A stretch of DNA of 64,000 nt, from NCBI RefSeq assembly GCF_935825525.1, contig NZ_CAKXZT010000079.1, positions 1 to 64,000 of the forward strand, given 5' to 3'. The notes beneath the pieces are model-generated. The model made no database searches. It saw only the letters and a list, made by a program, of their open reading frames with translations, and had not been told where the DNA came from. This document shows, piece by piece, positions 17,368 to 26,777 of the stretch (the first letter of the stretch is position 1; every line of letters begins with the position of its first letter). Source of the stretch: Mesorhizobium escarrei (lineage in GTDB: Bacteria; Pseudomonadota; Alphaproteobacteria; Rhizobiales; Rhizobiaceae). Made by a program: the position numbers and the translations under genes.

Positions 17368-17976
17368 CTGCTTGCGCAACAGCGCCCTGATGAGGTGCTC
17401 GACATGGCCGCCGTCGCGATGCTCGCGCGCGTCGAAGGCGTTCTGTTTCGCCTCGTATTCGGCATAGACGGCCTTGATCCGGCGCCTCGCCTCGCGGTGC
17501 GTCTTGCTGCAAAACAAGTTGTCGGCGAACTCCAGTCCAGTGATCGATCTTTCGGTCGCCCGCATCATTGTCTTGGCGATGCGGCCATGGTTATGCTCGT
17601 GAGCACGAACGCCCGCGAAAAACCGCTTCCAGCGCTTCTGCAGCGCCGGTGTCGCGGCTGAGGCCAAACGCGGCAAGGTGTAGGTGAGATCGAGTGTGCC
17701 ATTGGCCTGCCGCAGACGGCAGACACCACCATCCCTTATGACGTCAAGGTCCCAGTTTACGGTATAGGCGGTCAGCGCGATGGCGTGCGTCATGAAGCCG
17801 TGCCGCTTCGGACCGTTGCGGTCCATAGCTTCGATCAGGGCGGCGCCCGTGGTTCCAGTGATGTCATAGCTCCGGGTCTTGACCAGCACCTTCGTGTCAG
17901 CCAACGCCGACGGCGCGAAGCCGCACAAGCCACCAATCGCCACAAGGCACGTCAGAACCGCCAGGCGCATGGTCAT
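17365..17976 (-). CDS. Secreted DUF922 zinc-protease-like protein
   Basis: 203 residues from ATG 17976 (alternative Met at 17970). The signal peptide is cleaved near PSALA/DTKV. DUF922 is described as a predicted secreted Zn-dependent protease; the expected HExxH motif is present as RAHEHNHGRIAK near residue 125, supporting metal binding. A cysteine pair (GGVCRLR, NLFCSKTH) could form a disulfide. The stop codon lies inside a palindromic repeat element, so the last residues may have been set by repeat insertion. Confidence 0.82.
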   Translation of the reverse strand: MTMRLAVLTCLVAIGGLCGFAPSALADTKVLVKTRSYDITGTTGAALIEAMDRNGPKRHGFMTHAIALTAYTVNWDLDVIRDGGVCRLRQANGTLDLTYTLPRLASAATPALQKRWKRFFAGVRAHEHNHGRIAKTMMRATERSITGLEFADNLFCSKTHREARRRIKAVYAEYEAKQNAFDAREHRDGGHVEHLIRALLRKQ

Positions 17977-18107
17977 CTCCCCGGGTCAGGAGGAAAGGGA
18001 ACCACAAGCGCCGCGCCGCTTCAACTTCTTTTAGACGCCGCACATATAATAGGCTTTACGGGCTTTCATTTGGTAACGTCGAGACGGCCGGCAGCCGTTC
18101 TGGCGGA

Positions 18108-19787
18108 CTACATATTCTGGTAGACAGGTCCTTCGCCTCCTTGCGGCGGCACCCAGGTTATGTTTCGGTTCGGGTCCTTGATGTCGCAGGTCTTGCAGTG
18201 GACGCAGTTCTGCGCATTGATGACGAAGCGCACGTCCTTCGCTGCGAGATCGGCGGCGGCGTTGCCATCCTTGTCGACCCATTCGTAGACGCCGGCCGGG
18301 CAGTAGCGTGTCGAGGGCCCGGCATAGACATCGTGTTCGGAACGCTGCTGCAGGTCCATATCCGCGACCACCAGATGGACAGGCTCGTTTTCCTCGTGGT
18401 TGGTGTTGGAGAGGAACACCGAGGACAGGCGGTCGAAGGTGAGCACGCCATCCGGCTTCGGATAGGCGATCTTCTTATGCTTGGCGGCCGGCTCCAGCGT
18501 CGCATAATCGGCCTTGCCGTGCTTCAGCGTGCCAAAAGGCGAGAACCCGAACAGCGAATTCAACCACATGTCGAGGCCGCCTATGCCGACGCCGACGACG
18601 GTGCCGAAGCGCGACCACAATGGCTTGACGTTGCGCACCTTCTTCAAATCCCTGCCGATGTCGGTCGCCCGCCATGCCGCCTCGTAGGAAGCCAATTCGT
18701 CATTGCCGCGGCCGGCACCGATCGCCTCGGCGACATGCTCGGCCGCCAGCATTCCGGAGAGCACGGCATTGTGCGAACCCTTGATGCGCGGCACGTTGAC
18801 GAACCCGGCAGCGCACCCAATCAGCGCGCCGCCCGGGAAGGACAGTTTCGGCACCGACTGCCAGCCACCCTCGGTGATGGCACGGGCGCCATAGCCCAGC
18901 CGCTTTGCGCCCTCGAACGTGCCCCTGATCGCCGGGTGGGTCTTGAAGCGCTGGAACTCGTCGAACGGCGACAGATAGGGGTTGTTGTAGTTGAGGTGGA
19001 CGACGAAGCCGACCGCGACCTGGTTGTCCTCCAGATGGTAGAGGAAGGAGCCGCCGCCGGTCTTCATGTCAAGCGGCCAGCCGAAGGAGTGCTGGACAAG
19101 GCCTGGCCGATGGTTCTCCGGCTTGACCTGCCAGAGCTCCTTGAGACCGATGCCGTATTTGCCGGGCTCGCGACCGTCGGAAAGATGGTACTTGGCGATC
19201 AGCTGCTTGGCCAGCGAGCCGCGCGCGCCCTCGCCGATCAGCACATATTTACCCATCAGCGCCATGCCCGGCGCGAAGCCCGGGCCATGCGTGCCATCCT
19301 TCTCGACGCCCATGTCGCCGGTGACAACGCCTGTGACCGCGCCCTCGTCACTGTAAATGAGGTCCACGGCGGCAAAGCCCGGATAGATCTCGACGCCAAG
19401 CGCCTCGGCCTTGGTCGCCAGCCAGCGACAGACATTGCCGAGCGAAACGATGTAATTGCCGTGGTTGTTCATCAGCGGCGGCATCAGGATATTGGGCAGA
19501 CGGAACGAACCGGCGGGGCCGAGGACCAGGAAATGGTCTGCAGTGACCGGCGTCTTGAACGGATGTCCCTCCTCGTCACGCCAGCCCGGCAGCAGCCGGT
19601 CGATGCCGATCGGATCGACGACGGCGCCGGATAGGATGTGGGCACCGACTTCGCCACCCTTTTCCAGGACGACGACGGAAAGCTCGGGATTGACCTGCTT
19701 GAGACGGATCGCGGCGGCGAGGCCGGCCGGACCGGCGCCGACGATGACCACGTCGAATTCCATGCTTTCGCGTTCGATCTCGCTCAT
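18108..19787 (-). CDS. Electron transfer flavoprotein-ubiquinone oxidoreductase
   Basis: 559 residues from ATG 19787 (MSEIERESMEFD), the usual size. It takes electrons from reduced ETF to ubiquinone at the membrane. An FAD-binding Rossmann motif (VVIVGAGPAGLAAAIRLKQ) lies at the N-terminus. Membrane and quinone segments include LIGCAAGFVNVPRIKGSHNA. The C-terminal 4Fe-4S domain has CPAGVYEW and NAQNCVHCKTCDIKDP. It is the natural exit for electrons from isovaleryl-CoA dehydrogenase at 4233. Frames extending further upstream lack conservation, hence this start. Confidence 0.93.
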   Translation of the reverse strand: MSEIERESMEFDVVIVGAGPAGLAAAIRLKQVNPELSVVVLEKGGEVGAHILSGAVVDPIGIDRLLPGWRDEEGHPFKTPVTADHFLVLGPAGSFRLPNILMPPLMNNHGNYIVSLGNVCRWLATKAEALGVEIYPGFAAVDLIYSDEGAVTGVVTGDMGVEKDGTHGPGFAPGMALMGKYVLIGEGARGSLAKQLIAKYHLSDGREPGKYGIGLKELWQVKPENHRPGLVQHSFGWPLDMKTGGGSFLYHLEDNQVAVGFVVHLNYNNPYLSPFDEFQRFKTHPAIRGTFEGAKRLGYGARAITEGGWQSVPKLSFPGGALIGCAAGFVNVPRIKGSHNAVLSGMLAAEHVAEAIGAGRGNDELASYEAAWRATDIGRDLKKVRNVKPLWSRFGTVVGVGIGGLDMWLNSLFGFSPFGTLKHGKADYATLEPAAKHKKIAYPKPDGVLTFDRLSSVFLSNTNHEENEPVHLVVADMDLQQRSEHDVYAGPSTRYCPAGVYEWVDKDGNAAADLAAKDVRFVINAQNCVHCKTCDIKDPNRNITWVPPQGGEGPVYQNM

Positions 19788-20035
19788 CAACCCCTCACTG
19801 GCTGCCGCATTTGCGCATCTTGCTGGCTTATCCGCTGCATAGCGCATCAATTCGCGACGCGAAACCGGCGCTGACGTGACAATACCGATTTCGTTAAAAA
19901 GGTCGCGCATCGTACTACAAGATCGCGATTTGCGGTCACCGGAACATCGATCCGGGTCAAGCCATTCCAAAGAGAGCCGTTGCCCTGACGTTTTTTAATT
20001 GTTCGGCGGCTTGCTTATCGGCCATACTTCGAACC

Positions 20036-20680
20036 ATGCGCAAATACCGGCCATCCGGCTTTTCATCGACGCGCTTTTTTTCGTCGCCCGGACGGATTTG
20101 CCGGGCGCTCGTTTTGGCCCTTTTGCCGCTGGCGTCTGTTGGCGCCCACGCCGAGCCGCAAAGGGTCTGGGTGGCCGGAGCCTACTCCTTTTCCGACGAG
20201 TTGGGCGGCTTCCGTATCACCAGCGCCTCGGGCATCGGGACAAAGGAGGACCCGCTTGTCATCACCGAAGAGCTGAATTCGGCGACACCAGTGACACTGA
20301 CGATCCGCACGACGAAGCCGATCCAGCCCTTCGGCACTGCGGGCCAATTTGCCAACGGCCTCATGTATATGCGCATCGACGTGCTCAACAACAGCGGCCA
20401 GGCCTGGGTCGAGTTCCAGTTCGAGCTCCAGGAGATACTCCACCGGCCGAGCGTGTTCGGCGACGGCCTGTCGTTCGACCAGCGCAACAAAACGCCTGAC
20501 AACATCGGGTCGAGCAGCTTTGCCGATTTCGATCGCGACTTCGAACCCTATGACCGGTTGCTGTTCAAGAGCGGCAAGATCGACCCGTTGAAGACAGCAA
20601 AATTCGATTACCTGATCACCGACTACACACCGCGCTGGACGTTCTATCTGGTGCAGGATCCGCGTATACCGTCGAGCTGA
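20036..20680 (+). CDS. Exported protein of unknown function
   Basis: 214 residues from ATG 20036, divergent from the ETF-QO gene. An unusually long signal region has its hydrophobic core ALVLALLPLASVGAHA at about residues 25-40. The mature protein is predicted rich in beta strands (TPVTLTIRTTKPIQPFG, VEFQFELQEIL) and has no cysteines. I recognise no domain. The divergent arrangement suggests a shared promoter region of about 250 bases with ETF-QO. Confidence 0.72.
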   Translation: MRKYRPSGFSSTRFFSSPGRICRALVLALLPLASVGAHAEPQRVWVAGAYSFSDELGGFRITSASGIGTKEDPLVITEELNSATPVTLTIRTTKPIQPFGTAGQFANGLMYMRIDVLNNSGQAWVEFQFELQEILHRPSVFGDGLSFDQRNKTPDNIGSSSFADFDRDFEPYDRLLFKSGKIDPLKTAKFDYLITDYTPRWTFYLVQDPRIPSS

Positions 20681-20808
20681 GCTACTTCGTCATTCCAGGG
20701 TCTTCGCAACGCCGCTTCGCTCCTGCTCCGCCCCAGGATGTCGAAATCATGAAGCATCGCGCCAATCACGATGTTGCAAATTCCTGCCGCGCAGCTGAAT
20801 GTGAAAGC

Positions 20809-21696
20809 ATGACTGCCGTTTCCCGAGACAACCGACCTGATATTGCCGACCTGCTGGCCTTCTACGCCAGCGCCGGGGTCGATGAAGCGCTCGAAGAGGA
20901 GCCGCTGAACAGGTTTGCCGAGGCTGCGTCAAAGCCGCCTGAGCGGGCGCCAGCGACAGTTACGCCGCCAACCGGTGAAAACGCAGCGCTCCCACGCTCG
21001 ACAAGCCTGTCACGCGCCGGAATGGGTGAATGGCAAGCTGCGGCACCGGCGGTGCGCGCGCCGTCCGGTACGGCGACAGTGCCCGACGAGCAGCAAGCGG
21101 CATTAGCTCGCCAATTGGCGACGACGGCGACGACCCTGGACGAGCTTCGCCAGTACATGGCGGCTTTCGACGGCTGCAACCTCAAATTCACCGCCAAGAA
21201 CCTGGTATTCGCCGACGGCAATCCGAATGCCGCGGTAATGCTGGTCGGCGAGGCGCCCGGGCGCGACGAGGACATCGAGGGATTGCCGTTCGTCGGCCGC
21301 TCGGGCCGGCTGCTCGACCGGATGCTGGCCGCGATCGGCCTCGACCGGACCTCGGCCTACATCGCCAATGTCATCCCCTGGCGGCCGCCGGGCAACCGCA
21401 CGCCGACGCCGCACGAGACCGAGATTTGCCGGCCGTTCATCGAACGGCAGATCGAGCTGGTCAATCCGAAGGTGCTGGTCAATTTGGGCGGCCCCTCGGC
21501 AAACACCCTTCTCAACACCACAGAGGGCATCCTGCGGCTGCGCGGCAACTGGCGCGTCCACACGACCGCCGCCGGCATTGCCATTCCAGCCATGCCGACG
21601 CTTCATCCGGCCTATCTCTTGAGAACCCCCGCGCACAAGAAGCTGGCATGGCGGGATTTCCTTGAAGTGAAGGCGAAACTGCGGACGCTGGGTTGA
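20809..21696 (+). CDS. Uracil-DNA glycosylase, family-4-like but lacking Fe-S cysteines
   Basis: 295 residues from ATG 20809; ATG 20749 would add 20 residues. It removes uracil from DNA. Motif A is VGEAPGRDEDIEGLPFVGRS and motif B is LHPAYLLRTPAHKK; NVIPWRPPGNRTPTPHE between them is family-4 like. An N-terminal extension of about 95 residues is low in conservation. Classical family-4 enzymes bind a 4Fe-4S cluster with four cysteines, but only two are present here (FDGCNLKF and EICRPF). Enzymes of this kind without the cluster have, as I recall and cannot verify here, been described from Bradyrhizobium. Confidence 0.85.
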   Translation: MTAVSRDNRPDIADLLAFYASAGVDEALEEEPLNRFAEAASKPPERAPATVTPPTGENAALPRSTSLSRAGMGEWQAAAPAVRAPSGTATVPDEQQAALARQLATTATTLDELRQYMAAFDGCNLKFTAKNLVFADGNPNAAVMLVGEAPGRDEDIEGLPFVGRSGRLLDRMLAAIGLDRTSAYIANVIPWRPPGNRTPTPHETEICRPFIERQIELVNPKVLVNLGGPSANTLLNTTEGILRLRGNWRVHTTAAGIAIPAMPTLHPAYLLRTPAHKKLAWRDFLEVKAKLRTLG

Positions 21697-21807
21697 AGGT
21701 TCGAGATTGGCTGTCATCACCGCTTTCGCCAATATCCGAAGTAGATGCTGTACCAATAACCTCCCCGGTAATTGAAATGCATCCGCTGCCGGCCTAGTCA
21801 TGCGCTC

Positions 21808-22620
21808 ATGACAGCAACCCAGACTTCCGCCGGCAGCCTCATTCGCGAATGGCGCATGCGTCGGCGCATGAGCCAGCTCGATCTCGCCATGGAAGCCGAA
21901 ATCTCGCAACGGCATCTGAGTTTCGTGGAAAGCGGCCGCGCGGCACCCTCGCGCGACATGGTGCTGCATCTGGCCGAGCAGCTGTCGATCCCGCTGAGGC
22001 AGCGCAACCAGCTCCTGCTGGCCGCAGGCTTTGCCCCTAGCTTCAGCGAGCGTTCGCTCACCGATGCCTCGCTGGCGCCGGCGATGGCGGCGGTCGAGAT
22101 CGTGCTCAAGGGGCACGAACCCTTCCCAGCACTGGCTGTCGACCGGCACTGGAACCTGGTGTCGGCGAACGCCGCCATCGGCCCGTTCTTGGCCAATGTC
22201 GCCGAGCCTTCCTTGCTGAAGCCGCCGGTCAACGTGCTGCGGCTCAGCCTACACCCGGGTGGCGTCGCGCCGCGCATCGTCAACCTGGCCGAATGGCGTG
22301 CGCATCTTCTCGACCGGCTGAAACACCAGAACGACGCCACTGGCGACCCGGTTCTGGTCGAACTGGAGCGCGAGCTTCGGACCTATCCGTCCGGCCTGAA
22401 CGGCGCACGGCCGGTGCCGGTCGAGCCGAACGCGATCGTGCACCCGCTGCGGCTTGCGCATGGCGATGCCGTGCTGTCGTTCATCAGCACCATCACCGTG
22501 TTCGGCACGCCGCTCGACGTGACGCTGTCGGAACTGGCGATCGAATCCTTTTTCCCCGCCGATGAGCAGACAAGGACCGTGCTGGTGCGATTGGCGAACG
22601 AGCGGACCGAGCCGTCCTGA
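21808..22620 (+). CDS. XRE-family regulator with MmyB-like ligand domain
   Basis: 270 residues from ATG 21808. The helix-turn-helix is at about residues 10-65 (SQLDLAMEAEISQRHLSFVE, then SGRAAPS). The remainder is the PAS-like MmyB domain (ALAVDRHWNLVSANAAIGPF), which in relatives binds fatty-acyl ligands. The C-terminal segment TLSELAIESFFPADEQT is conserved in the group. Its stop abuts that of the convergent DMT transporter with no space. The regulated genes are unknown. Confidence 0.86.
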   Translation: MTATQTSAGSLIREWRMRRRMSQLDLAMEAEISQRHLSFVESGRAAPSRDMVLHLAEQLSIPLRQRNQLLLAAGFAPSFSERSLTDASLAPAMAAVEIVLKGHEPFPALAVDRHWNLVSANAAIGPFLANVAEPSLLKPPVNVLRLSLHPGGVAPRIVNLAEWRAHLLDRLKHQNDATGDPVLVELERELRTYPSGLNGARPVPVEPNAIVHPLRLAHGDAVLSFISTITVFGTPLDVTLSELAIESFFPADEQTRTVLVRLANERTEPS

Positions 22621-23571
22621 TCATCCTTGCGGCGGGGTCGCCTGGCGGGTGCGGGCACGTTCAAGGCCCAGTTGCCGCTCGCGCCAGATGATGAAGATGC
22701 CCGCGGCAACGACGATCACGCCGCCGATGAGCATATGAACCGTCGGGACATCGCCGAAGGCGAGATAGCCGACAACGATGCCAAGCAGCATCGACGTGTA
22801 TTCGAAAGGCGCTACGACCGAGGCCTCGGCATGTCGATAAGCTGCCGTCATCAGAATCTGAGCGAGCCCGCCGCAAAAGCCTGCAGCGATGAGCAGGCCC
22901 GCCTGCGCCGGTGTCAGCGCCTGCCAGCCGAACGGCAGCGACAGCAACGCCAGCAGGCTCGCCGTCACCGAAAACCACAGCACGATGGTTGCCGTCGGTT
23001 CGCTCTGGACGAGGTTGCGCACCAGCAGCATGGCGACGGCCGAGATCGCAGCCGCGACCAGTGCGGCGATGACGCCGAGCACCTCTTGATCGCCGAGTGC
23101 TGCGCCCGAACCCAGCAGCGTCAGTTCCGGCCATGAGATGACCAACACCCCGACCAGTCCGACCGCAACCGCGCTCCAGCGATAGACGCGGATCGCTTCG
23201 CCGAGGAAGATCGAACTGAACACCACCACCAGCAGCGGCTGTGCGTAGTTCAGCGCGATCGCTTCCGGCAGCGGCAACCGTATCAGCGCGAAGAAGCCGA
23301 GCCCCATGGCGCAGACGCCGACAACGCCGCGCGCAATGTGGTTGAGCGGGCGCTTGGTCGAAAACGCGGTGCCAAGTTTTCCCTGGAAGGCCAGGAAGAC
23401 GACGATCGGAAAAATGGCAAAAAACGAGCGGAAGAAGACGATCTGGCCCGCCGGCACCGTGCCCGCCGCCTTGATGCAGGACGACATGGCGACAAAGACC
23501 GCCACCGAGACGATCTTGAGCATGATCCCTGTCAGCGTATTGTGCCCGCCGGGATGATCCGCCGGGTTCAC
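22621..23571 (-). CDS. EamA/DMT-superfamily inner-membrane transporter
   Basis: 316 residues from GTG 23571 (AGGAAG ribosome-binding site); ATG 23523 gives 300 residues. Ten hydrophobic helices in two EamA repeats are visible. The first begins KIVSVAVFVAMSSCIKAAG and the second ends VHMLIGGVIVVAAGIFIIW. QIVFFRSFFAIFPI is characteristic of the RhaT/S-adenosylmethionine-like exporters. It likely exports a small metabolite; the substrate is unknown. The stop is immediately adjacent to the convergent XRE gene. Confidence 0.85.
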   Translation of the reverse strand: MNPADHPGGHNTLTGIMLKIVSVAVFVAMSSCIKAAGTVPAGQIVFFRSFFAIFPIVVFLAFQGKLGTAFSTKRPLNHIARGVVGVCAMGLGFFALIRLPLPEAIALNYAQPLLVVVFSSIFLGEAIRVYRWSAVAVGLVGVLVISWPELTLLGSGAALGDQEVLGVIAALVAAAISAVAMLLVRNLVQSEPTATIVLWFSVTASLLALLSLPFGWQALTPAQAGLLIAAGFCGGLAQILMTAAYRHAEASVVAPFEYTSMLLGIVVGYLAFGDVPTVHMLIGGVIVVAAGIFIIWRERQLGLERARTRQATPPQG

Positions 23572-23800
23572 TTGGCAGCTGCTTCCTGGTCCTCGCGACG
23601 CAGCACGGAGGCACCGACGCCGAAATTCGGTGTGACGACGGTCATGGATACCTCGCGACGATGATTGGAAAACGAGTGCCTGAAATAGGCGCTGCGCCAG
23701 TTTTGTCGAGTGACGGTTTCGTGTAAAGAGCGCGTGCTTCAAATTTCTTCGACCAGCGGATCCACCTGCCGCTGCCGGAATCGACAGGAAACCTCACGAA

Positions 23801-26446
23801 ATGCGCACGGACACCGGCCAGGTCTTCAAGCTCGAAGACTATCGCCCCACCGACTATCTCATTCCGGAAACCGGCCTGACTTTCCGCCTGTCGCCAGAAG
23901 CCACACGCGTCACCGCCGTGCTGACGGTCGAGCGCCGCGACGGCGTCGCGGCGTCAGTACCGCTGGTGCTGGACGGCGATGGCCTGACGCTCGGCCGCGT
24001 CGCAATCGACGGCCAGACACTTGCGCCGACCGATTTTTTCGCCACGCCCGATCAGTTGACGATCACCACGCCGCCCGCGGCAGCCCGCTTCCAGCTCCTG
24101 ATCGAAACCGAGCTGGCGCCGGCGCACAACGAGGCCCTGATGGGCCTCTATCGCTCCAGCAACGTCTATTGCACGCAATGCGAGGCCGAGGGCTTTCGGC
24201 GCATCACCTATTTTCTCGATCGCCCGGATATCCTGTCCATCTATACGGTACGCATCGAGGCGCCGCACCACGAGGCGCCACTGCTTCTTTCCAACGGCAA
24301 CCCGGTTGGCAGCGGCGAACTTGCCGACGGCTGGCACTATGCAGTCTGGCACGACCCCTTCCCCAAGCCGTCCTATCTGTTCGCCCTGGTCGCGGGCGCT
24401 CTCGGCAAGGTCGCGGACAGCTTCGTCACTTTGTCCGGCCGCGAGGTCGAGCTCGGCATCTTTGTTGAGCCGGGCAAGGAGCGGCTCGCTGGCTACGCCA
24501 TGGACGCCCTGAAACGGTCGATGAAATGGGACGAGGAGGCGTTCGGCCGCGAATACGACCTCGGCGTCTTCAACATCGTCGCCGTGTCCGACTTCAACAT
24601 GGGCGCGATGGAGAACAAGGGCCTCAACATCTTCAACGACAAGTATGTGCTGGCCGACCACGAGACCGCAACGGACGCCGATTTCGCCAATATCGAGGCG
24701 ATCATCGCGCACGAGTATTTCCACAATTGGACTGGCAACAGAATCACTTGCCGCGACTGGTTCCAGCTTTGCCTGAAGGAAGGGCTGACGGTTTTCCGCG
24801 ATCACGAATTCTCCGCCGACCAGCGATCGCGAGCGGTGAAACGCATTGCCGAAGTGCGCACGCTCAAGGCACATCAGTTTCCCGAAGACCAGGGACCGCT
24901 GGCGCATCCGGTGCGACCGCGCCGCTACCGCGAGATCAACAATTTCTACACAGCGACAGTCTACGAAAAGGGCTCGGAAGTGGTGCGCATGATCCGCACC
25001 ATTCTCGGCGCCGAGACGTTCCGGGCCGGCATGGATCTCTATTTCGAGCGCCATGATGGCGAGGCAGCAACGATCGAGGACTTCATCAAGGTGTTCGAGG
25101 ATGTGTCCGGGCGCGACCTCTCGCAATTTTCGCTCTGGTACCATCAGGCCGGCACGCCCAATCTGACCATCAGTTCGACCCACAATGCGGCGGCCCAGGA
25201 ATTCACGCTCGAGATCGAGCAGTCGGTACCGCCAACGCCGTCCGAAAGCCGCAAGCGGCTGATGCATATTCCGCTGGCCTTTAGCCTGGTCGGCGCCGAC
25301 GGCAAAGCAATAGAATATAGCGGCGTCGAGGGCGCCAGCGTCGAGGACGGCGTCATCCATATCCGCAAGCGCCGGCACATGGTGCGCTTCTCGGGCGTCG
25401 CCGAGCGCCCGGCGATGTCGCTCAACCGCGGCTTCTCGGCGCCGGTGACGCTTTCCGTCGAGCAGAGGGCCGACGATCAGTTCTTCCTTGCCGGCCATGA
25501 CAACGATACCTTCTCACGCTGGCAGGCGTTCAACACGCTTTTGACCGAGGTGCTGATCTCAGCCTTCCGCCAGGTCCTTGACGGCAGGCAGCCAGGTTTC
25601 GCATCGCGGTTGATCGAACTTGCCGGCAAAATAGCCGGCGACGAGACACTCGAACCGGCCTATCGGGCGCTGGCTCTGGCGCTTCCGAGCGAAGCCGATA
25701 TCGCCCGTGACATAGGCAAGAACATCGACCCCGATGCCATTTTCTCGGCCCGCGAGGCGCTGACGGTCGCGATCGCCGAGGCGAACCGCGAGATATTCTC
25801 CGACCTCTACGATCGACTGACCGACAAGGACGAGTTCAGGCCGGATGCGGCCAGCGCCGGTCGCCGGGCGCTGCGCAACACCTTGCTCGACTATCTTTCG
25901 CTGCTGCAGGGAGGTGCGGCGCTTGCGGCTCGGCATTTCCAGTCCGCGACCAACATGACCGACCGCGCCGCCGCATTGAGCGTGCTTGCGCTCCGCCATA
26001 ACGGTTCGCCGGAGACGGTCAAGGCGCTTGCGGACTTCGAAGCGAAATATGCGACCGATCCGCTGGTGATGGACAAATGGTTCCAGATCCAGGCGAGCGT
26101 GCCAGGCCCGCAAACCATTCATGCGGTGCGCGCCCTGACCGGCCACCCGGCCTTCTCGATGGCCAACCCGAACCGGGTGCGCTCGCTCGTCGGCACGTTT
26201 TCCAGCGCCAACCAGACCGGCTTCCATCGCGCCGACGGCGAAGGCTACCGGTTTTTCGTCGAAACGGTCCTGCAGGTCGAAAAGCGCAACCCGCAATTGG
26301 CCGCCAGGCTGGCGACGGCACTCAGATCATGGCGCTCGCTCGAACCTGCCCGACAGGGCAAGGCAAGGGAAGCGCTGCTTTCGATTGCCAATACCGAGAA
26401 CCTGTCGGCCGATTTGCGCGACATCGTCGAGCGCACGCTGGCGTGA
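23801..26446 (+). CDS. pepN: Aminopeptidase N (M1 family)
   Basis: 881 residues, the usual length for bacterial PepN. It removes N-terminal residues from peptides in the cytosol using one zinc ion. The substrate-binding GAMENKG is near residue 268, the zinc site HEYFHNWTGN near 304 with its distant Glu in LKEGLTVFRD (about 327), followed by the beta and C-terminal helical domains (TLDY-type and QPGFASRLIELAGKI). The N-terminus RTDTGQVFKLEDYRPTDYLI is typical. It is a single gene followed by a palindromic repeat. Confidence 0.94.
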   Translation: MRTDTGQVFKLEDYRPTDYLIPETGLTFRLSPEATRVTAVLTVERRDGVAASVPLVLDGDGLTLGRVAIDGQTLAPTDFFATPDQLTITTPPAAARFQLLIETELAPAHNEALMGLYRSSNVYCTQCEAEGFRRITYFLDRPDILSIYTVRIEAPHHEAPLLLSNGNPVGSGELADGWHYAVWHDPFPKPSYLFALVAGALGKVADSFVTLSGREVELGIFVEPGKERLAGYAMDALKRSMKWDEEAFGREYDLGVFNIVAVSDFNMGAMENKGLNIFNDKYVLADHETATDADFANIEAIIAHEYFHNWTGNRITCRDWFQLCLKEGLTVFRDHEFSADQRSRAVKRIAEVRTLKAHQFPEDQGPLAHPVRPRRYREINNFYTATVYEKGSEVVRMIRTILGAETFRAGMDLYFERHDGEAATIEDFIKVFEDVSGRDLSQFSLWYHQAGTPNLTISSTHNAAAQEFTLEIEQSVPPTPSESRKRLMHIPLAFSLVGADGKAIEYSGVEGASVEDGVIHIRKRRHMVRFSGVAERPAMSLNRGFSAPVTLSVEQRADDQFFLAGHDNDTFSRWQAFNTLLTEVLISAFRQVLDGRQPGFASRLIELAGKIAGDETLEPAYRALALALPSEADIARDIGKNIDPDAIFSAREALTVAIAEANREIFSDLYDRLTDKDEFRPDAASAGRRALRNTLLDYLSLLQGGAALAARHFQSATNMTDRAAALSVLALRHNGSPETVKALADFEAKYATDPLVMDKWFQIQASVPGPQTIHAVRALTGHPAFSMANPNRVRSLVGTFSSANQTGFHRADGEGYRFFVETVLQVEKRNPQLAARLATALRSWRSLEPARQGKAREALLSIANTENLSADLRDIVERTLA

Positions 26447-26447
26447 T

Positions 26448-26621
26448 CCCTCCCCCTTGAGGGGAGGGTGGACAGCCGCCGAAGGCGGATGGACGGGTGG
26501 GGTCGCTGCGGCAGTGCGCGGCCTCGACCGACGCCACCCGCCCCGACCTTTGATTCAAAGATGGAGCGCTTCGCCGGGGACCCCTCCCGGCCCTACGGGC
26601 CACCCTCCCCTCAAGGAGGAG
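26448..26621. repeat. Long imperfect palindromic repeat element after pepN
   Basis: The left arm CCTCCCCCTTGAGGGGAGGG and the right arm CCACCCTCCCCTCAAGGAGG form a large hairpin around about 130 bases with internal pairs (CGCCGAAGGCGG; GGTGGGG...CCACCCG). It starts two bases after the pepN stop. It belongs to a dispersed intergenic palindrome type of rhizobial genomes and is related in design, though not in sequence, to the element at 3313-3460. Confidence 0.75.
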
Positions 26622-26777
26622 CGAGATCGGCGGCTTTAGCCACTATTTTAGTCGATTTTTAATCTTTTTTCGCCCCGCCTCTGGACAAGCCGAATCACCT
26701 TTGATTCTTTAGGTGAAGATTCGGAAGTGCGGCGTCGCCGGATCGTCAAGCAGATTTAGTATCGGGGAGAGCCATTT

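Noticed and set aside
23954..25498. Open frame of 514 codons antisense to pepN
   Set aside because: Lies wholly within a well-supported aminopeptidase N gene and has no family features or start signal.
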